A DNA stretch of 44,637 bases from a virus (IMGVR_UViG_3300027138_000006:1-44637); one strand, 5' to 3'; shown: positions 31,130 through 38,336, counted from the stretch's first letter. The notes: generated by a model not told the origin, from the sequence alone. Translations and numbers: made by a program.

Positions 31130-31489
31130 ATGAAATGGTTTTCCCGCTTCTCTGCCCTCATGTTTGGATTACTTACTTTAGGAGTAATCAAAGATTTGCT
31201 TGAAAGAAACAGAATCCTTGTTGTTAACGATGAAGATGAACACGATGAAGATTGTGAAGAAAACGGCCCTAAAGATATAAATAGTTTAAGACCTAACGAT
31301 TATCATAATGCAATGGATCTTCGTGGCACACCAACCCACGTGTGTCCTTGCGGAAGTATTGTTTGGGACCTAAAAGCAATTTTTAAAGACGGAGAGATTG
31401 CAACTTATTTTTTAGATATGGAATGTGCAAACTGCGGTAGTTTAGCAACAGCCCCTACCCCTATAGATATAAATGGAATGGAAGAATGA
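31130..31489 (+). CDS. Membrane-anchored protein with zinc-ribbon end
   Basis: 119 residues from the leaderless ATG 31130. N-terminal hydrophobic stretch (about 3-20, FSRFSALMFGLLTLGVI) anchors it in the membrane; an acidic linker follows (DEHDEDCEENG) and then CPCGS and CANCGS, a Cys-Cys zinc site. Function unknown. Confidence 0.65.
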   Translation: MKWFSRFSALMFGLLTLGVIKDLLERNRILVVNDEDEHDEDCEENGPKDINSLRPNDYHNAMDLRGTPTHVCPCGSIVWDLKAIFKDGEIATYFLDMECANCGSLATAPTPIDINGMEE

Positions 31490-31656
31490 GAAAATCTGAA
31501 AGAATCAGGCTCCTTGAAATGGAAATGCTTAGAATGCAATTCCAGATTGAATACTTAAACGCAGCAATTGGATTATTATTAGATAAAAATAATCTGGCTG
31601 GCCCAGATATGGACGCTGGTAAATGGTACAACTCTAAACTAAATAAAGACAAGTAG
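31486..31656 (+). CDS. Small coiled-coil protein
   Basis: 56 residues, ATG overlapping the previous stop. Basic/hydrophobic heptads (ERIRLLEMEMLRMQFQIEYL) suggest a helical bundle partner of the upstream membrane protein. Function unknown. Confidence 0.5.
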   Translation: MRKSERIRLLEMEMLRMQFQIEYLNAAIGLLLDKNNLAGPDMDAGKWYNSKLNKDK

Positions 31657-31661
31657 ACCCC

Positions 31662-31690
31662 TTGACAGGATTTAACATATTTAGTATTAT
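31662..31690 (+). promoter_or_regulatory. Leaderless promoter for the subtilase
   Basis: TTGACA (31662-31667), 17-nt spacer, TATTAT (31685-31690), six nt (GTACAT), ATG at 31697. One of the clearest leaderless promoters here. Confidence 0.85.
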
Positions 31691-31696
31691 GTACAT

Positions 31697-32632
31697 ATGA
31701 ATAAAAAAATAGTAGTGGGCATATTAGCCCTAGCATTAACCGTACCAGCAACATCACACGCTAACATAAAGAATAGGACTGTTACAACCCCTACTCTTGC
31801 AATTCTTGACACAGCTTTGGATACATCTATCCCATCTATTAAAGAAAAACTCATATACGAAGTTTGTATATTAGAGTGGACAACTTGCCCAAACGGACAA
31901 TCTTTTATGGAAGGTCCAGGATCCTCAACGCTTCCACTGGCATCTATTACAAAAAATGGATTTGATCACGGAACTCAAATGGCTTCAGTAGCAATTGCTG
32001 CAAACCCTAACATGAATATTGTTTTTGTTAGAGTTATCGGACAGAACATCAATCTTGATCGACAAATTACTGGTGAAAAAACAGTATACTCTGCTTTAGA
32101 TTGGGTTTATGCCAACAAGGATAGATTCAATATCCAAGCAGTTTCTATGTCTTTAGGCGACAGCAATATTTCAGGTGCAGGACATTACTGCCCATCTACC
32201 CCAAATACACAAAAATCAATTAATAACCTGCTGTCTTCTGGCATTCCATCTTTTTTCCCAACAGGAAATGGTCGTAATTACAATAGAATTGATTGGCCTT
32301 CTTGTATCCCAGAATCATTTGCAATTGGGTCTGGTTCTAAGAATGGCATAGACTTAATCAGTAACTCTGATCAATTGTTAACAGATTTTTATTCTTTAGG
32401 CAACACTAAAGCTATATATCCAGGCAATGTAATTAAAAATGCTGCTGGAACTTCTGTATCTGCTCAAATTGCTGCATCCCAATGGATTGCGTTGAAGCAG
32501 TCTAAGCCAGGATATACAGTTAAACAGTTAACTGATTTAATACACTCAACATCTACAAAAATTAATAGAGGTAAAAAGTTTCCAGCTTCCTTTGGAAACT
32601 TGTTTGATTTAACAAAGGCGATTAATGGATAA
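31697..32632 (+). CDS. Secreted subtilisin-like serine protease
   Basis: 311 residues with a signal peptide (cleavage after SHA, residue 22). Catalytic triad D38 (ILDTALD), H91 (DHGTQMAS), S253 (GTSVSA), with N181 (PTGNGRN) as oxyanion residue. This S8-family protease would act outside the cell, perhaps trimming host surface proteins or competing phage receptors. No propeptide of usual length is evident. Unusual gene for a phage. Confidence 0.9.
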   Translation: MNKKIVVGILALALTVPATSHANIKNRTVTTPTLAILDTALDTSIPSIKEKLIYEVCILEWTTCPNGQSFMEGPGSSTLPLASITKNGFDHGTQMASVAIAANPNMNIVFVRVIGQNINLDRQITGEKTVYSALDWVYANKDRFNIQAVSMSLGDSNISGAGHYCPSTPNTQKSINNLLSSGIPSFFPTGNGRNYNRIDWPSCIPESFAIGSGSKNGIDLISNSDQLLTDFYSLGNTKAIYPGNVIKNAAGTSVSAQIAASQWIALKQSKPGYTVKQLTDLIHSTSTKINRGKKFPASFGNLFDLTKAING

Positions 32633-32837
32633 GAGAATGACAGTCCTTGAATCAATTATTCAGGACGTAGGCACAGCGTTATTCCAGAAGTGGTTTAACG
32701 CTATGCCTCAAGATCAGCAGTCGGAAGAAAGCATTGCTAACCTAAATAAAAATGCTACAGAAACTTCTTATTTTGTAGTTAAAATGTTTATGGATAAGTT
32801 CAACGAAGCAGCAGATGACCTTAAGGACAAAAATTGA
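32625..32837 (+). CDS. Small helical protein
   Basis: 70 residues, ATG 32625 with AAAGGCG upstream; overlaps the subtilase stop. Helical and polar, without motif. It sits between the protease and thioredoxin and is likely co-transcribed with both. Confidence 0.55.
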   Translation: MDKRMTVLESIIQDVGTALFQKWFNAMPQDQQSEESIANLNKNATETSYFVVKMFMDKFNEAADDLKDKN

Positions 32838-33139
32838 TAGTAACAGATGAATCCTTTGATTCTGTACTACAAAATCATAAGCTAGTTCTTATTGATTTTT
32901 GGGCTGAATGGTGTGGTCCATGCAAAATGGTATCGCCAATCTTAGACGAGATATCGAGTGAGCGTGGTCTATGGGTCGGAAAGTTAAATGTTGATGAGAA
33001 TCCTGAAAAAACACAGGAATACTCTGTACAATCAATTCCAACTATGGTACTATTTAAGAATGGAAAGCCAGTCCACAAAGTGCAAGGCGCAATGCCCAAG
33101 CATAAACTTTTAAAGGAGTTTGAAGAATGGCTGAACTAG
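32834..33139 (+). CDS. trxA: Thioredoxin
   Basis: 101 residues, TTG start after AAGGA. WCGPC active site at 26-30 and the cis-Pro SIPTM; classic thioredoxin fold and length. May keep phage enzymes reduced or serve as polymerase processivity-like partner; no evidence for the latter. Confidence 0.93.
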   Translation: MIVTDESFDSVLQNHKLVLIDFWAEWCGPCKMVSPILDEISSERGLWVGKLNVDENPEKTQEYSVQSIPTMVLFKNGKPVHKVQGAMPKHKLLKEFEEWLN

Positions 33140-33363
33140 AGTTTGATGAATGGATGTCATACGGGGTTAATAAAGGTTGGTGCGGACCTCCTGTATGCAC
33201 CACACACGATGGACTACCAATGTCAGAGCAAGAAGATACGGAATTTAACGAAGGTCAAGATCCATGTATCCACGTTGTTCGAATGTATGATGGCATTGAA
33301 ATGAAAAAAGAAATAGAAGAGTATCACTCTCCGTCACAATGGCGGAACTCATACATAAACTAG
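33127..33363 (+). CDS. Conserved actinophage hypothetical protein
   Basis: 78 residues overlapping the thioredoxin end. Contains GVNKGWCGPPVCTTHDG and HSPSQWR, patterns I recognise from actinophages. Cys/His arrangement (C-x4-C-x2-H, later C-x-H) suggests metal binding. Function unknown. Confidence 0.65.
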   Translation: MAELEFDEWMSYGVNKGWCGPPVCTTHDGLPMSEQEDTEFNEGQDPCIHVVRMYDGIEMKKEIEEYHSPSQWRNSYIN

Positions 33364-33366
33364 AAT

Positions 33367-33387
33367 TCTAATTCAGAAAGAATTAGA
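33367..33387 (+). promoter_or_regulatory. Leader stem-loop of the S-layer-like gene
   Basis: TCTAATTC (33367-33374) pairs perfectly with GAATTAGA (33380-33387) around AGAAA; the SD GAAGGAG follows. No TATAAT is seen nearby, so the gene may be read from further upstream. Confidence 0.5.
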
Positions 33388-33408
33388 GTAAGAAGGAGAA
33401 CAAATTAA

Positions 33409-34443
33409 ATGAACTCATTTAAGAAAGTATCGCTAATCATCGCTGCAGCCCTGACTAGCACAATGCTTGTATCGCCAGCAGCTCAGGCTAATGCTGGAAC
33501 TGTCACCCTAACGGTGGCGGGAACTGCAGCAACAGGTGGAACAGTAGTAACAACTCCTGTATCACTACCAGTACCAGCAGATAACAGTGTAGATGCAGCA
33601 GATGCATTGAAGATTGCCGTAACAGGCGTAGACACTGGAACAGCAGTAACAGCAGTTGCAGTAAATGCAACACTTGTTCCTGCTCTAGCAGCAACTGGTG
33701 CAGCAGTAACAGCATCATCTGGAACCTCAACGCTATCAATTGCAACAGGAACTGGAACATCAGCAGACTTTTATGTATATACTAAAAGTACAGCAGTAGG
33801 ATCAGTATCGATTACTCGTGCTGGAACTACAACAGTTTATTATGTACAAGGTACCGCAGGTGCTTTGAACTCAATTACACTAACCGCTCCTGCATCAGCA
33901 GCAGCAGGTACATCACAGGTGCTTAAGGTATCTGGATTTGACGTGTTCGGTAATGCAAAGGGTGGAGCCACAATTAATACTTTGGTTTCAAGTTCTGGAG
34001 CAGCACTGGCAACAGCGCTAACAACTGACACAGCAGTAGCAACTGTTGGAACAAAAGAGCAGACAGTAACAGTACCTGCAACTGGTTCAGTAACAGTAGT
34101 TGCGTATGCAACAGTAGCAACAGCCGTAACAGGTTTAGCAGCGCCAGTCGGTTCTGTAAGTGCTACAATTGTAGTGCGTGATGTTCTAGCAGAACTAGCA
34201 GCAAAGAATGCAGAATTAGCAACAGCTAATGCAGCACTCAAAGCAGCACAAGATGCTCTAGCAGCAGAAAAAGCTGGACGTGCATTAGATTCTGCTACAG
34301 CAACATCAAAAGCAGCAGCCGATGCAGTAACAGCAAAAGCAGCAGCAGATCTTGCTAAGGCTACATACAAGGCGGAATACAATGCCTTGGCAACAAAGTG
34401 GAACAAGAAGTTCCCTAAGCTAAAGGTTGCACTAAAGAAGTAA
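33409..34443 (+). CDS. Secreted S-layer-like surface protein
   Basis: 344 residues, ATG with AGAAGGAG upstream. Signal peptide (1-28, ending AQANA). Body is Ala/Thr/Val-rich with beta-type repeats (TVTLTVAGTAATGGTV), followed by a helical Ala-rich coiled coil and a basic end (WNKKFPKLKVALKK). It resembles exported surface proteins of small-genome actinobacteria. A phage copy might coat or modify the host surface. A strong terminator follows. The antisense ORFs here are composition artefacts. Confidence 0.75.
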   Translation: MNSFKKVSLIIAAALTSTMLVSPAAQANAGTVTLTVAGTAATGGTVVTTPVSLPVPADNSVDAADALKIAVTGVDTGTAVTAVAVNATLVPALAATGAAVTASSGTSTLSIATGTGTSADFYVYTKSTAVGSVSITRAGTTTVYYVQGTAGALNSITLTAPASAAAGTSQVLKVSGFDVFGNAKGGATINTLVSSSGAALATALTTDTAVATVGTKEQTVTVPATGSVTVVAYATVATAVTGLAAPVGSVSATIVVRDVLAELAAKNAELATANAALKAAQDALAAEKAGRALDSATATSKAAADAVTAKAAADLAKATYKAEYNALATKWNKKFPKLKVALKK

Positions 34444-34452
34444 ATAACTTAA

Positions 34453-34488
34453 TTAAAGGGGCGGGGCCCAAGGGTCTTGCCCCTTTAA
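34453..34488 (+). terminator. Intrinsic terminator after the S-layer-like gene
   Basis: TTAAAGGGGC (34453-34462) and GCCCCTTTAA (34479-34488) form a perfect 10-bp stem with a 16-nt loop. The T tract is the 3' arm itself, so it may be bidirectional. Confidence 0.75.
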
Positions 34489-34496
34489 CGTATAAA

Positions 34497-34505
34497 TGCT
34501 AAAAT
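34497..34505 (+). promoter_or_regulatory. Leaderless extended -10 promoter
   Basis: TGCTAAAAT with 5 nt to the ATG at 34511. The -35 region TTGCCC overlaps the terminator arm 17 nt upstream. No SD. Confidence 0.6.
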
Positions 34506-34510
34506 AAGAT

Positions 34511-34663
34511 ATGGCAGAAAATGAGACCTACAAACTAGAAGAATATTTTCAAAAAAAATATACTAAATCAATAGTAGATCAAATAAATAACTTTGAGTTT
34601 CCAGATGACTGGACACCAAAACAAGTAATAGACTATATTACTTACAAAATAGATAGGGATTAA
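34511..34663 (+). CDS. Small hypothetical protein (leaderless)
   Basis: 50 residues, charged and helical. First gene of a small unit with the H1-like and 2OG oxygenase genes. Its stop is followed directly by the next ATG. No motif. Confidence 0.6.
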   Translation: MAENETYKLEEYFQKKYTKSIVDQINNFEFPDDWTPKQVIDYITYKIDRD

Positions 34664-34819
34664 ATGTTTAATAAGCTAAGATTATGGTTGCTAGAGCAAC
34701 AAGTAAAGGCAATGCTTGGAGAAGAGCCTAAGAAGGCGCCAGCCAAGAAGAAAGCCCCAGTAAAGAAAAAGGCTACAGCAAAGAAAACTGCAGTCAAAAA
34801 TACTACTAAAAAGAAGTAA
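34664..34819 (+). CDS. Histone H1/HC1-like basic protein
   Basis: 51 residues: a short helix (1-20), then a Lys/Ala/Pro repeat tail (KKAPAKKKAPVKKK and further KKK). This is the composition of H1-like or HC1-like DNA-condensing proteins. It may package phage or host DNA. It ends overlapping the next gene by one base. Confidence 0.7.
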   Translation: MFNKLRLWLLEQQVKAMLGEEPKKAPAKKKAPVKKKATAKKTAVKNTTKKK

Positions 34820-34941
34820 TGTCTAAAGAACAAATTTGTGAGATAGCGGGGTGCAGCAACACTGCATCCCGAATAACAAACACAGAAAGTAAATACATTA
34901 TGATCTGTGAAGATTGTTGGCATGAAAAGTATAGAAAATGA
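34819..34941 (+). CDS. Small zinc-binding protein
   Basis: 40 residues with CEIAGC near the start and CEDC near the end, a four-Cys site. ATG overlaps the H1-like stop (TAATG); its stop overlaps the oxygenase ATG. Function unknown. Confidence 0.55.
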   Translation: MSKEQICEIAGCSNTASRITNTESKYIMICEDCWHEKYRK

Positions 34942-35462
34942 TAAATGTCTTAGAAAATTTTGTATCTACCCAAGAGTGTGATGATCTTTTTGACCATTAC
35001 AACAAGAAAATATGGGACGCAGCAGACCCTTTTGTAAAAACTGGATTCGGGATATCTGAAAAAGAAATTAAAGAGTTTTATGAAAAGGATACACTCCTCT
35101 TGCAAATTGTTAAACGAATGGGCAAAGAGATATCGGATCACTATGGGGAGCCAATGGAGCTTAAAACATTATTTCATAGCGTAATGGTTCCTGGAGCAGT
35201 AAACCCATTGCATTGGGACAACTATATTGAAAATGGGCAAGAAGATGTGTCAAGCTTGTTTTATATTAACGAAGAATATGAAGGCGGAGAGCTTAATTTT
35301 CCAGATCAAGATTTATTGATAAAGCCTAAAAAGGGAACCTTTATATTTTTTAGAGGAGAAGAATCATTGATGCACGAAGTAAAAGTTGTTAAGTCTGGCA
35401 GCAGAAATGCCTTTGTTGGATTTTTTTGGCCAACTAGAATAAGATTGTCTGTAATCGGATAA
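34938..35462 (+). CDS. 2-oxoglutarate/Fe(II) oxygenase A
   Basis: 174 residues. Prolyl-4-hydroxylase-type fold: HWD with H92 and D94, H146 in MHEV and R156 in SGSRNAF as the 2OG contact. An NEEYEGGELNFP strand matches this family. Substrate unknown; candidates are surface proteins, nucleotides or small molecules. It directly precedes a related oxygenase. Confidence 0.8.
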   Translation: MINVLENFVSTQECDDLFDHYNKKIWDAADPFVKTGFGISEKEIKEFYEKDTLLLQIVKRMGKEISDHYGEPMELKTLFHSVMVPGAVNPLHWDNYIENGQEDVSSLFYINEEYEGGELNFPDQDLLIKPKKGTFIFFRGEESLMHEVKVVKSGSRNAFVGFFWPTRIRLSVIG

Positions 35463-36080
35463 ATGCAAATACTATCTGATAAAGTTTTTGTTTTAGAAAA
35501 TTTTTTATCAGAACAAACATGTGATTTTTTAGCAGAAAGTTTTTCTAAAAACTTAGTAAATAGTCCTAGCTGGGAAGAAGGAAATGGCGACTATGGAGCT
35601 GGATCTAGTAAAGATTTTTGGAAAAAAGGAATGTCTGCGGGGCCAGCATACGCACATTCTTATCGGAAAGAAGAGCTTTCCGCAAATAATAAAATACTAC
35701 CTTATGATGGAGATAATGATCTGGCAAAAGATCTCTTGACTGGCGTAGCGCTTTTACAAGAAAAAGCAGTGTCTGATATATTTAAAAAAAATATATATAT
35801 GAAGCATATGATGTATTGTTTTATGGAAACTGGGGCAGCCAATGCTTTGCACCACGACAATTGGCTAGAAGATCAGGCTAATGACCATTCTGGGCTTTTG
35901 TATTTAAGCGATGAATATGAAGGCGGGCTCCTAGAGTTCCCACAACACAACATTTCAATAAAGCCTAAAAAGGGTACTTTTATCTGTTTTGTGGGAGACG
36001 ATACCCTACCCCATCAGGTAACAGAAATTACCTCTGGCAATAGAATAAATCTAATAACATTCTACTCAATTAGGACTTAG
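35463..36080 (+). CDS. 2-oxoglutarate/Fe(II) oxygenase B (tandem paralogue)
   Basis: 205 residues, starting at the base after the stop of A. Same family signatures: LHHDN with H130 and D132, LSDEYEGGLLEFP, H184 in PHQV and R194 in SGNR. Diverged from A, with about 30 extra residues, so an old duplication or functional pair. Ends before a promoter. Confidence 0.8.
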   Translation: MQILSDKVFVLENFLSEQTCDFLAESFSKNLVNSPSWEEGNGDYGAGSSKDFWKKGMSAGPAYAHSYRKEELSANNKILPYDGDNDLAKDLLTGVALLQEKAVSDIFKKNIYMKHMMYCFMETGAANALHHDNWLEDQANDHSGLLYLSDEYEGGLLEFPQHNISIKPKKGTFICFVGDDTLPHQVTEITSGNRINLITFYSIRT

Positions 36081-36096
36081 TCTATTAAAAAATAAA

Positions 36097-36105
36097 TGCT
36101 ATAAT
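36097..36105 (+). promoter_or_regulatory. Extended -10 promoter
   Basis: TGCTATAAT in the AAATGCTATAAT context also found at 34495-34505 and 38074-38084; weak -35 TTAGTC 17 nt upstream. Followed by a leader hairpin and AGGAG. Confidence 0.75.
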
Positions 36106-36112
36106 AGTCATA

Positions 36113-36136
36113 TAGATGGATTTCTAGACCCATCTA
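36113..36136 (+). promoter_or_regulatory. Leader hairpin
   Basis: TAGATGG (36113-36119) pairs with CCATCTA (36130-36136). The loop has an inner TCTAGA. It is the counterpart of the GATGG/CCATC leader before SSB at 5647. Confidence 0.45.
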
Positions 36137-36161
36137 AATAATAAACCTATAGGAGAATAAC

Positions 36162-36320
36162 ATGTCAGACGGAATTAACTTAACAGGCTTTAACGAAACA
36201 AAGCCAGGAGCGACAAACAACTTGGATCTAAATCCAACAGGACAGGCACCAGCATCAGCTTTCCCAGCAACAGACAAGTCATCACAAGATGGCGCAGGAC
36301 TTGGAAACAACGGTAAGTAA
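36162..36320 (+). CDS. Small disordered protein
   Basis: 52 residues, SD TAGGAG. Low complexity, Asn/Gly/Ala/Pro-rich without structure. Followed by overlapping short genes with Cys and Lys-rich sequences. Function unknown. Confidence 0.5.
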   Translation: MSDGINLTGFNETKPGATNNLDLNPTGQAPASAFPATDKSSQDGAGLGNNGK

Positions 36321-36322
36321 TA

Positions 36323-36472
36323 GTGTGCGTTGAATGTGGTTGCGAAGCATTGGGTAGCGAAACTGGTATTGTTCCAGTAACTATCAATGATGTTTCAAGA
36401 GATGGTGAATCAGGTTTAACATTAAACATGACTTCAACACCTGAGCAGACAAGACAATTCATTAATGAGTGA
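36323..36472 (+). CDS. Small Cys-rich protein
   Basis: 49 residues, GTG start. The start CVECGCEALG has three Cys within five residues; the rest is polar. Overlaps the next ATG by eight nt. Possibly metal binding. Confidence 0.45.
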   Translation: MCVECGCEALGSETGIVPVTINDVSRDGESGLTLNMTSTPEQTRQFINE

Positions 36473-36683
36473 AAACGGCACAGGTATGGCTACTCCGCCA
36501 AATAATCAACCATCTGGCGCAGTAACATCTCAAGAAGTAGAAAGAAAAAAGCCTACACAGGGTAAATTTAAATCTGGGTTTTCTGGTCCAAGACCACCAA
36601 CCAAGGTTGATACAAATAAGCACGGTATCAGAAGAGAAACCGTACTTGGTCAAAAGAAATCTGGTAGGCCGAAGAAAGTTTAA
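36465..36683 (+). CDS. Small basic disordered protein
   Basis: 72 residues, rich in Pro/Lys/Arg/Gly (KSGFSGPRPPTKVD and GQKKSGRPKKV), consistent with a disordered nucleic-acid or protein binding segment. The C-terminal RPKKV resembles an AT-hook-like patch. Ends before a strong terminator. Confidence 0.5.
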   Translation: MSENGTGMATPPNNQPSGAVTSQEVERKKPTQGKFKSGFSGPRPPTKVDTNKHGIRRETVLGQKKSGRPKKV

Positions 36684-36691
36684 TTAAGTAT

Positions 36692-36730
36692 TCCCCACTG
36701 CCCTGCAAACGCAGGGCTGGTGGGGATCTT
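36692..36730 (+). terminator. Intrinsic terminator
   Basis: TCCCCAC (36692-36698) with GTGGGGA (36720-36726) and an inner CCCTGC/GCAGGG stem (36701-36706/36711-36716, AAAC loop), then TCTTTATT. A two-part stem of 13 bp, the clearest plus-strand terminator here. Confidence 0.8.
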
Positions 36731-36742
36731 TATTGGAGTTTT

Positions 36743-36829
36743 ATGTGTAAAGAATGCGGTAATTGCTCAAAAGAGCACGACAAAACAATAGACGATGCTA
36801 TTGACAATGTCCTAGACAGTGTTATATAA
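36743..36829 (+). CDS. Tiny Cys-rich peptide
   Basis: 28 residues, ATG with TTGGAG upstream. CKECGNCSKEH is followed by an acidic helix. Its 3' end contains the next promoter. A real gene is plausible but not proven. Confidence 0.4.
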   Translation: MCKECGNCSKEHDKTIDDAIDNVLDSVI

Positions 36830-36830
36830 T
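36801..36830 (+). promoter_or_regulatory. Consensus promoter inside the tiny ORF
   Basis: TTGACA (36801-36806), 18-nt spacer, TATAAT (36825-36830). Drives the membrane peptide at 36859. Confidence 0.8.
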
Positions 36831-36858
36831 AGAATACTACAGGAAGAAGACTGTCACA

Positions 36859-36999
36859 ATGAATAACAAAACAATTAGCCTTTTGGCATTTGCAGCAGGT
36901 ATTGCTATTGTGGGATATCTAGCATATATTAGCTTTAATCAATTAAGGAATATCGATTATAATTTATTCGATATAGAAGAAGATATTGACCTAGAATAG
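36859..36999 (+). CDS. Small single-pass membrane protein
   Basis: 46 residues: one TM segment (about 5-26, TISLLAFAAGIAIVGYLAYI), then an acidic tail. SD AGGAAG about 12 nt upstream. Function unknown; small single-TM proteins are common exclusion or regulator candidates. Confidence 0.6.
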   Translation: MNNKTISLLAFAAGIAIVGYLAYISFNQLRNIDYNLFDIEEDIDLE

Positions 37000-37019
37000 T
37001 GAATAGAAAAGTGCGGCGG
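36994..37019 (+). repeat. Direct repeat A (GAATAGTGAA...GTGCGGCGG)
   Basis: Shares GAATAGTGAA and AAAAGTGCGGCGG with 38304-38325, apart from a 4-nt insertion. It follows a gene end and overlaps the RBS region of the next gene. Function unknown. Confidence 0.6.
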
Positions 37020-37030
37020 GAAGATAGAAA

Positions 37031-37306
37031 ATGTTAGTTAATTTTGTAGAAAAATACCTTATGCGTCCTAAGCGCCTCAGAGATGCAATTGAGGCGGTTG
37101 TTCATGACAATGATGAATTGCTACGCATCCTTAAACAACACGAAGAAGAAGGACCAACTAATCTAACTTGGGCGGAAGGCGATAGATGGTATGGCTGGAC
37201 ATACAACAGTAACGCCAAGCGTTATTACTTTGACGATATTGGAAACGAATCATTGATGGGATTATGGGAAGACCAGTGGGCAAGAGAAGAGGCTGAACCT
37301 AAATGA
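37031..37306 (+). CDS. Conserved hypothetical protein
   Basis: 91 residues. Helical start (KRLRDAIEAVVHDNDELLRI), then a Trp/Tyr-rich strand (WAEGDRWYGWTYNSNAKRYY) and an acidic end. ATG about 11 nt after GGCGGGAAG. Overlaps the next gene by four nt. Confidence 0.55.
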   Translation: MLVNFVEKYLMRPKRLRDAIEAVVHDNDELLRILKQHEEEGPTNLTWAEGDRWYGWTYNSNAKRYYFDDIGNESLMGLWEDQWAREEAEPK

Positions 37307-37560
37307 TGTGGTCATATGTATTAGCCGTTATTGGCGTAGCAGGCATATACTTTGTTGGTCGAAAGACAATATGGGGATGGTTTGTGCTTCTATTCAATGA
37401 AGTATTATGGATTGCATATGCTTTAATTACTGATCAATATGGATTCATATTCTCAGCTATAGCCTATGCCATAGTCTATATTAGATCTTACATACATTGG
37501 TCTAACGATAAAAAGTTAGACATAAATAAACTATTGGAAAACCAAAGGGACTTTGAGTGA
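37303..37560 (+). CDS. Membrane protein with three TM segments
   Basis: 85 residues, aromatic-rich TM stretches (about 4-22, 26-46 and 48-68). The YFVGRKTIWGWFVLLFNEVLW run is reminiscent of PnuC-like small transporters, but the match is weak. Function uncertain. Confidence 0.55.
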   Translation: MMWSYVLAVIGVAGIYFVGRKTIWGWFVLLFNEVLWIAYALITDQYGFIFSAIAYAIVYIRSYIHWSNDKKLDINKLLENQRDFE

Positions 37561-37697
37561 TTAATAGACTTAAATCTATTGTATGCCGATTTAAGGGCCA
37601 TAGACTAAAGCACATAGGGTCTTGCCCTTATACTGGCTCAGACTATGATGTATGCCTTTATTGTTTAGTTACCATACCAAGGCAACCAGCAGTGTGA
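37557..37697 (+). CDS. Small Cys-rich protein
   Basis: 46 residues, GTG start with AAAGGGA upstream, overlapping the previous TGA. Cys at CRF, SCPY and CLYC make a likely zinc site. Its TGA overlaps the next GTG (GTGTGA). Confidence 0.5.
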   Translation: MINRLKSIVCRFKGHRLKHIGSCPYTGSDYDVCLYCLVTIPRQPAV

Positions 37698-37897
37698 GAA
37701 AGCTTTTAAACGGAACAGAAGTTCCAGAAACCGATAAAGCAGTAGACCTAACAATACATACCAAGGCTCCAAGTAAATGGCTTCTAATTGATTTAGAGAC
37801 GGGTCAGGAGTATATAGGATCAGAAGAACCTAATCTTTATGGTAAATGGAAGCGGGTAAAGGATAGATCCGAATTCAATCCAGATGAGCTATGGTAG
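37694..37897 (+). CDS. Small conserved phage protein
   Basis: 67 residues from the GTG overlapping the preceding stop; a longer start at 37652 would overlap the Cys-rich gene in another frame. Contains TIHTKAPSKWLLIDLETGQEY, a pattern I recognise from phages. Function unknown. Confidence 0.55.
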   Translation: MRKLLNGTEVPETDKAVDLTIHTKAPSKWLLIDLETGQEYIGSEEPNLYGKWKRVKDRSEFNPDELW

Positions 37898-38070
37898 CAG
37901 GAGACTATACTTATTCCTTTATATGTAAATGTAAAGCCGAGTTGTATTTAGAATTATCACACGAAATAAGCTACATACCTAAATGTCTTAAATGTAGTTC
38001 TACTCAACTGAAATTAAGATATACCATTATCATAGGTGATCTATGGATGAGTCCAGATCTCCACGAATAA
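37891..38070 (+). CDS. Zinc-ribbon protein
   Basis: 59 residues: CKCKAEL and CLKCSS make a C-x-C...C-x2-C zinc ribbon in a small beta fold. ATG overlaps the previous gene. Function unknown. Confidence 0.6.
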   Translation: MVAGDYTYSFICKCKAELYLELSHEISYIPKCLKCSSTQLKLRYTIIIGDLWMSPDLHE

Positions 38071-38075
38071 ATAAA

Positions 38076-38084
38076 TGCTACAAT
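38076..38084 (+). promoter_or_regulatory. Extended -10 promoter
   Basis: TGCTACAAT in the AAATGC context, no clear -35; leader of about 25 nt with AAAGGGG before the ATG at 38115. Confidence 0.65.
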
Positions 38085-38114
38085 AGATATCTAATGTAAT
38101 AAAGGGGAACGATA

Positions 38115-38285
38115 ATGGGAATACTAGACAACCTTGAAGCCTATATGGATATTGATCCAAAGGACGAGAAATGCCATTACTGCACAAATAAGGCCAAGTA
38201 TACAGATGTGGCTGAAATAGCTAAACAAGGCTACGCAGTCATAGGGGTATGCCAATGCCACTATATTCAAGATTTAAGTAGTTAA
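38115..38285 (+). CDS. Small zinc-finger protein
   Basis: 56 residues: CHYC and CQCH form a C-x2-C...C-x-C-H site; the rest is helical. Function unknown. Confidence 0.6.
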   Translation: MGILDNLEAYMDIDPKDEKCHYCTNKAKYTDVAEIAKQGYAVIGVCQCHYIQDLSS

Positions 38286-38303
38286 ATAGTACTATATAGG
38301 CCC

Positions 38304-38325
38304 GAATAGTGAAAAAGTGCGGCGG
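38304..38325 (+). repeat. Direct repeat B (GAATAGTGAAAAAGTGCGGCGG)
   Basis: Second copy of the element at 36994-37019, 12 nt upstream of the next -35 sequence. Both copies stand between genes. Confidence 0.6.
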
Positions 38326-38336
38326 TAAGAACCCCC

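Noticed and set aside
33840-34406. Minus-strand ORF of 188 residues opposite the S-layer-like gene
   Set aside because: Antisense to a low-complexity Ala/Thr-rich coding sequence, which keeps the other strand open; no own start signals.
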